Positions 62,953 to 64,000 of a stretch of 64,000 bases of DNA are shown in pieces. The stretch covers positions 22,966,427 to 23,030,426 of the forward strand of contig OX442315.1 of NCBI GenBank assembly GCA_949358305.1. The letters run 5' to 3'. The first letter of the stretch is position 1, and every line of letters starts with the position of its first letter. Source of the stretch: Strigamia acuminata (lineage: Eukaryota; Arthropoda; Chilopoda; Geophilomorpha; Linotaeniidae). The notes under the pieces were generated by a model, which saw nothing but the letters and a program-made list of their open reading frames with translations, searched no databases and had not been told where the DNA came from. The position numbers and the translations under genes were made by a program.

Positions 62953-64000
62953 GCAAGCATTCAGTATTTAGGCTTAGCATATTTATTTCCTTGTAACGCA
63001 CGAATCGGAGTAATTGCACGTACGCAACTATTCCAAATTCCAATTTGTTTTTGGCGTTGAAGAGCAAAATAGTTTAGAGAAAAAAAACGGAGATTAAACG
63101 AACATGAGAATGGAGTAATGAGATAAAATCCATCAGTGATCGACTGTATTTAAATTGCATTCATTTCTTAATTTTCTAGGAGGTCCTGCTGGGTTTGTTT
63201 TGCTTCCGACGAAGACGATCCGAGCGCCAGTTGGGTTCAGCCGTGTCGATGTCGAGGAACGACCAAATGGGTACATCAGAATTGTCTACAGAGATGGATT
63301 GACGAAAAGCAGAAGGGAAACACCTCACTCAAAGTCGTTTGTCCTCAATGCAATACGGAATATCTAATTATTTTTCCAAAACTAGGTACCGTAGTTAATA
63401 CACAACACGAAATAGTCCGACTTACTCACTCGATGCTTGTTTCAGGGCCCGTTGTTTATTTTATGGATTTATGCGATGGTGTCATTTACAAAATATGTCC
63501 ATTCCTAGCAGCAGGTTTAATGATCAGCTCTGTGTACTGGTCTGGAGTGACATATGGAGCCGTGACTGTGATGCAAGTAATGTTGCGAATGTGTTGACTC
63601 GCTTTCTAATTAGTATTAACACTGTATTAATACAGATTTTAGGACATAAAGAAGGTTTGAAATATATGGAACAAATTGATCCCCTCCTCCTCCTACTCGG
63701 TCTGCCAACGATTCCTGTAATGCTCATTTTGGGAAAATTGGTCCATTGGGAGGACTTTATTCTTCGTACGTGGAGACGGCACTCGAGCAAAATTCCTTTC
63801 CTCGGGTCTTTAATGGGAGAATCGTAATAGAAATTAAAACAAATTGAACGTTGAAGTTGCCGGTGCAAGTTTTAACATTTGTTTGTTTGTTTCAAGCCCC
63901 GAACTAGAGCAGCAGCAACGGTACGTTTTAGATGGTTCCATTGGAGATCCTGTTTCTGCGACGAGAATCTTAATCGGTGCCCTCATTCTTCCCACTATCG
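62906..64000 (+). CDS. MARCHF5: MARCHF5, mitochondrial outer-membrane RING-CH E3 ubiquitin ligase (5' part, runs off window)
   Basis: Exons 62906-62952, 63180-63385, 63446-63576, 63636-63823 and 63897-64000 join in frame. The RING-CH finger starts at RSCWVCFASDEDD and continues WVQPCRCRGTTKWVHQNCL and VVCPQCNTEYL, giving the C4HC3 ligand pattern. Two membrane segments follow (CPFLAAGLMISSVYWSGV; PLLLLLGLPTIPVMLILG) and a third is cut by the edge (TRILIGALILPTI). Order and sequence match human MARCHF5 (MITOL), which regulates mitochondrial dynamics and turnover of outer-membrane proteins. An in-frame TAA lies 18 nt upstream of the chosen ATG. The introns are 59-227 bp. Roughly the last quarter of the protein is missing from the window. 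Confidence 0.97.
63180..63385 (+). CDS. MARCHF5: MARCHF5 exon 2: RING-CH domain
   Basis: A 206-nt exon after ttttctag holding the entire C4HC3 RING-CH finger and the FPKL motif. It leaves in phase 1 at gtaccg. Confidence 0.97.
63446..63576 (+). CDS. MARCHF5: MARCHF5 exon 3: first membrane segment
   Basis: A 131-nt exon after tgtttcag. It encodes GPVVYFMDLCDGVIYKICPF and the segment AAGLMISSVYWSGVTYGAV, ending TVMQ before gtaatg. Confidence 0.97.
63636..63823 (+). CDS. MARCHF5: MARCHF5 exon 4: second membrane segment
   Basis: A 188-nt exon after atacag. It encodes ILGHKEGLKYMEQIDP, the membrane segment and LGKLVHWEDFILRTWRR. Reading on past the donor gtaata meets TAA, so the splice is needed. 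Confidence 0.95.
63897..64000 (+). CDS. MARCHF5: MARCHF5 exon 5 (partial)
   Basis: Begins after tttcaag and runs to the window edge. It encodes PELEQQQRYVLDGSIGDPVS then ATRILIGALILPTI, matching the human ADHVSATRILCGALVFPTI region. An internal gtacgttttag looks like a tiny intron but is coding (see rejected items). Confidence 0.9.

Noticed and set aside
63471-63827. Open frame of 118 codons on the plus strand over MARCHF5 exons 3-4
   Set aside because: It reads through the 59-bp intron between exons 3 and 4; the homology shows the spliced form.
63524-63868. 114-codon open frame on the minus strand opposite MARCHF5
   Set aside because: Antisense shadow of conserved coding sequence.
63921-63931. 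gtacgttttag inside MARCHF5 exon 5 looks like an 11-bp intron
   Set aside because: Too short to splice. Reading through keeps the frame and gives QQQRYVLDGSIGD leading into the conserved VSATRIL, while removal breaks that frame.
1-64000. CRISPR arrays, prophage, bacterial operons
   Set aside because: None of the expected repeat-spacer structure or dense coding is present. Introns and gene content show animal nuclear DNA.

Overview
The window is AT-rich animal nuclear DNA. It has GT-AG introns, tandem and dispersed repeats, and no operons or Shine-Dalgarno sites. Two genes are certain, both in the right-hand quarter and divergently arranged. On the minus strand (49821-61782) is a complete CPEB2/3/4-class (Orb2-type) cytoplasmic polyadenylation element-binding protein gene, which I reconstruct as 11 coding exons and 711 residues. 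On the plus strand (62906 to the right edge) are the first five coding exons of MARCHF5, a mitochondrial RING-CH ubiquitin ligase; its 3' end lies outside the window. The start codons are 1.1 kb apart, and that gap carries NRF1-type and ETS-type promoter motifs. The organism is a metazoan, probably an invertebrate with a single CPEB2/3/4 gene; I cannot fix the phylum from sequence alone.

The CPEB gene is the most informative part. It has a 327-codon first exon that is low in complexity and rich in Gln, Pro and Asn, with a pure CAG9 tract. Small exons of 45, 115, 51 and 24 nt follow, then the exons for two RRMs and a ZZ-type zinc finger. The 51-nt and 24-nt exons match in size, phase and position the regulated exon 3 and microexon 4 of vertebrate CPEB4. 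Between them is a further in-frame 9-nt microexon candidate with strong splice signals. Downstream, about 43.9-49.8 kb, is extremely A/T-rich sequence best read as a long 3' UTR, though its end cannot be fixed.

The left 49 kb has no gene I can name. One good candidate is a first coding exon on the minus strand (31675-31771), with a Kozak-like start and a consensus donor. A 57-codon lysine-rich ORF at 36072-36245 is a weaker one. Promoter-like CpG/CRE clusters lie at 36.49 and 39.6 kb. The rest is AT-rich intergenic or intronic DNA seeded with non-autonomous transposable elements: a family ending in gaatgcgcct (1-733, 12.9 kb, 24.97-26.51 kb, 28.9 kb), a family ending in taccgtatttt (17.74 and 20.68 kb), an 860-bp LTR-like insertion flanked by a 7-bp direct repeat (25011-25870), a near-perfect 46-bp-arm foldback (26531-26628) and a decayed tRNA-Ala-like sequence (about 6243-6316).

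The two certain genes share no pathway that can be read from the sequence: one controls mRNA translation, the other mitochondrial ubiquitination. What links them is the divergent promoter region. They also contrast in structure: CPEB introns run from 96 bp to 2.7 kb, while MARCHF5 introns are 59-227 bp, and one of those uses a GC donor.
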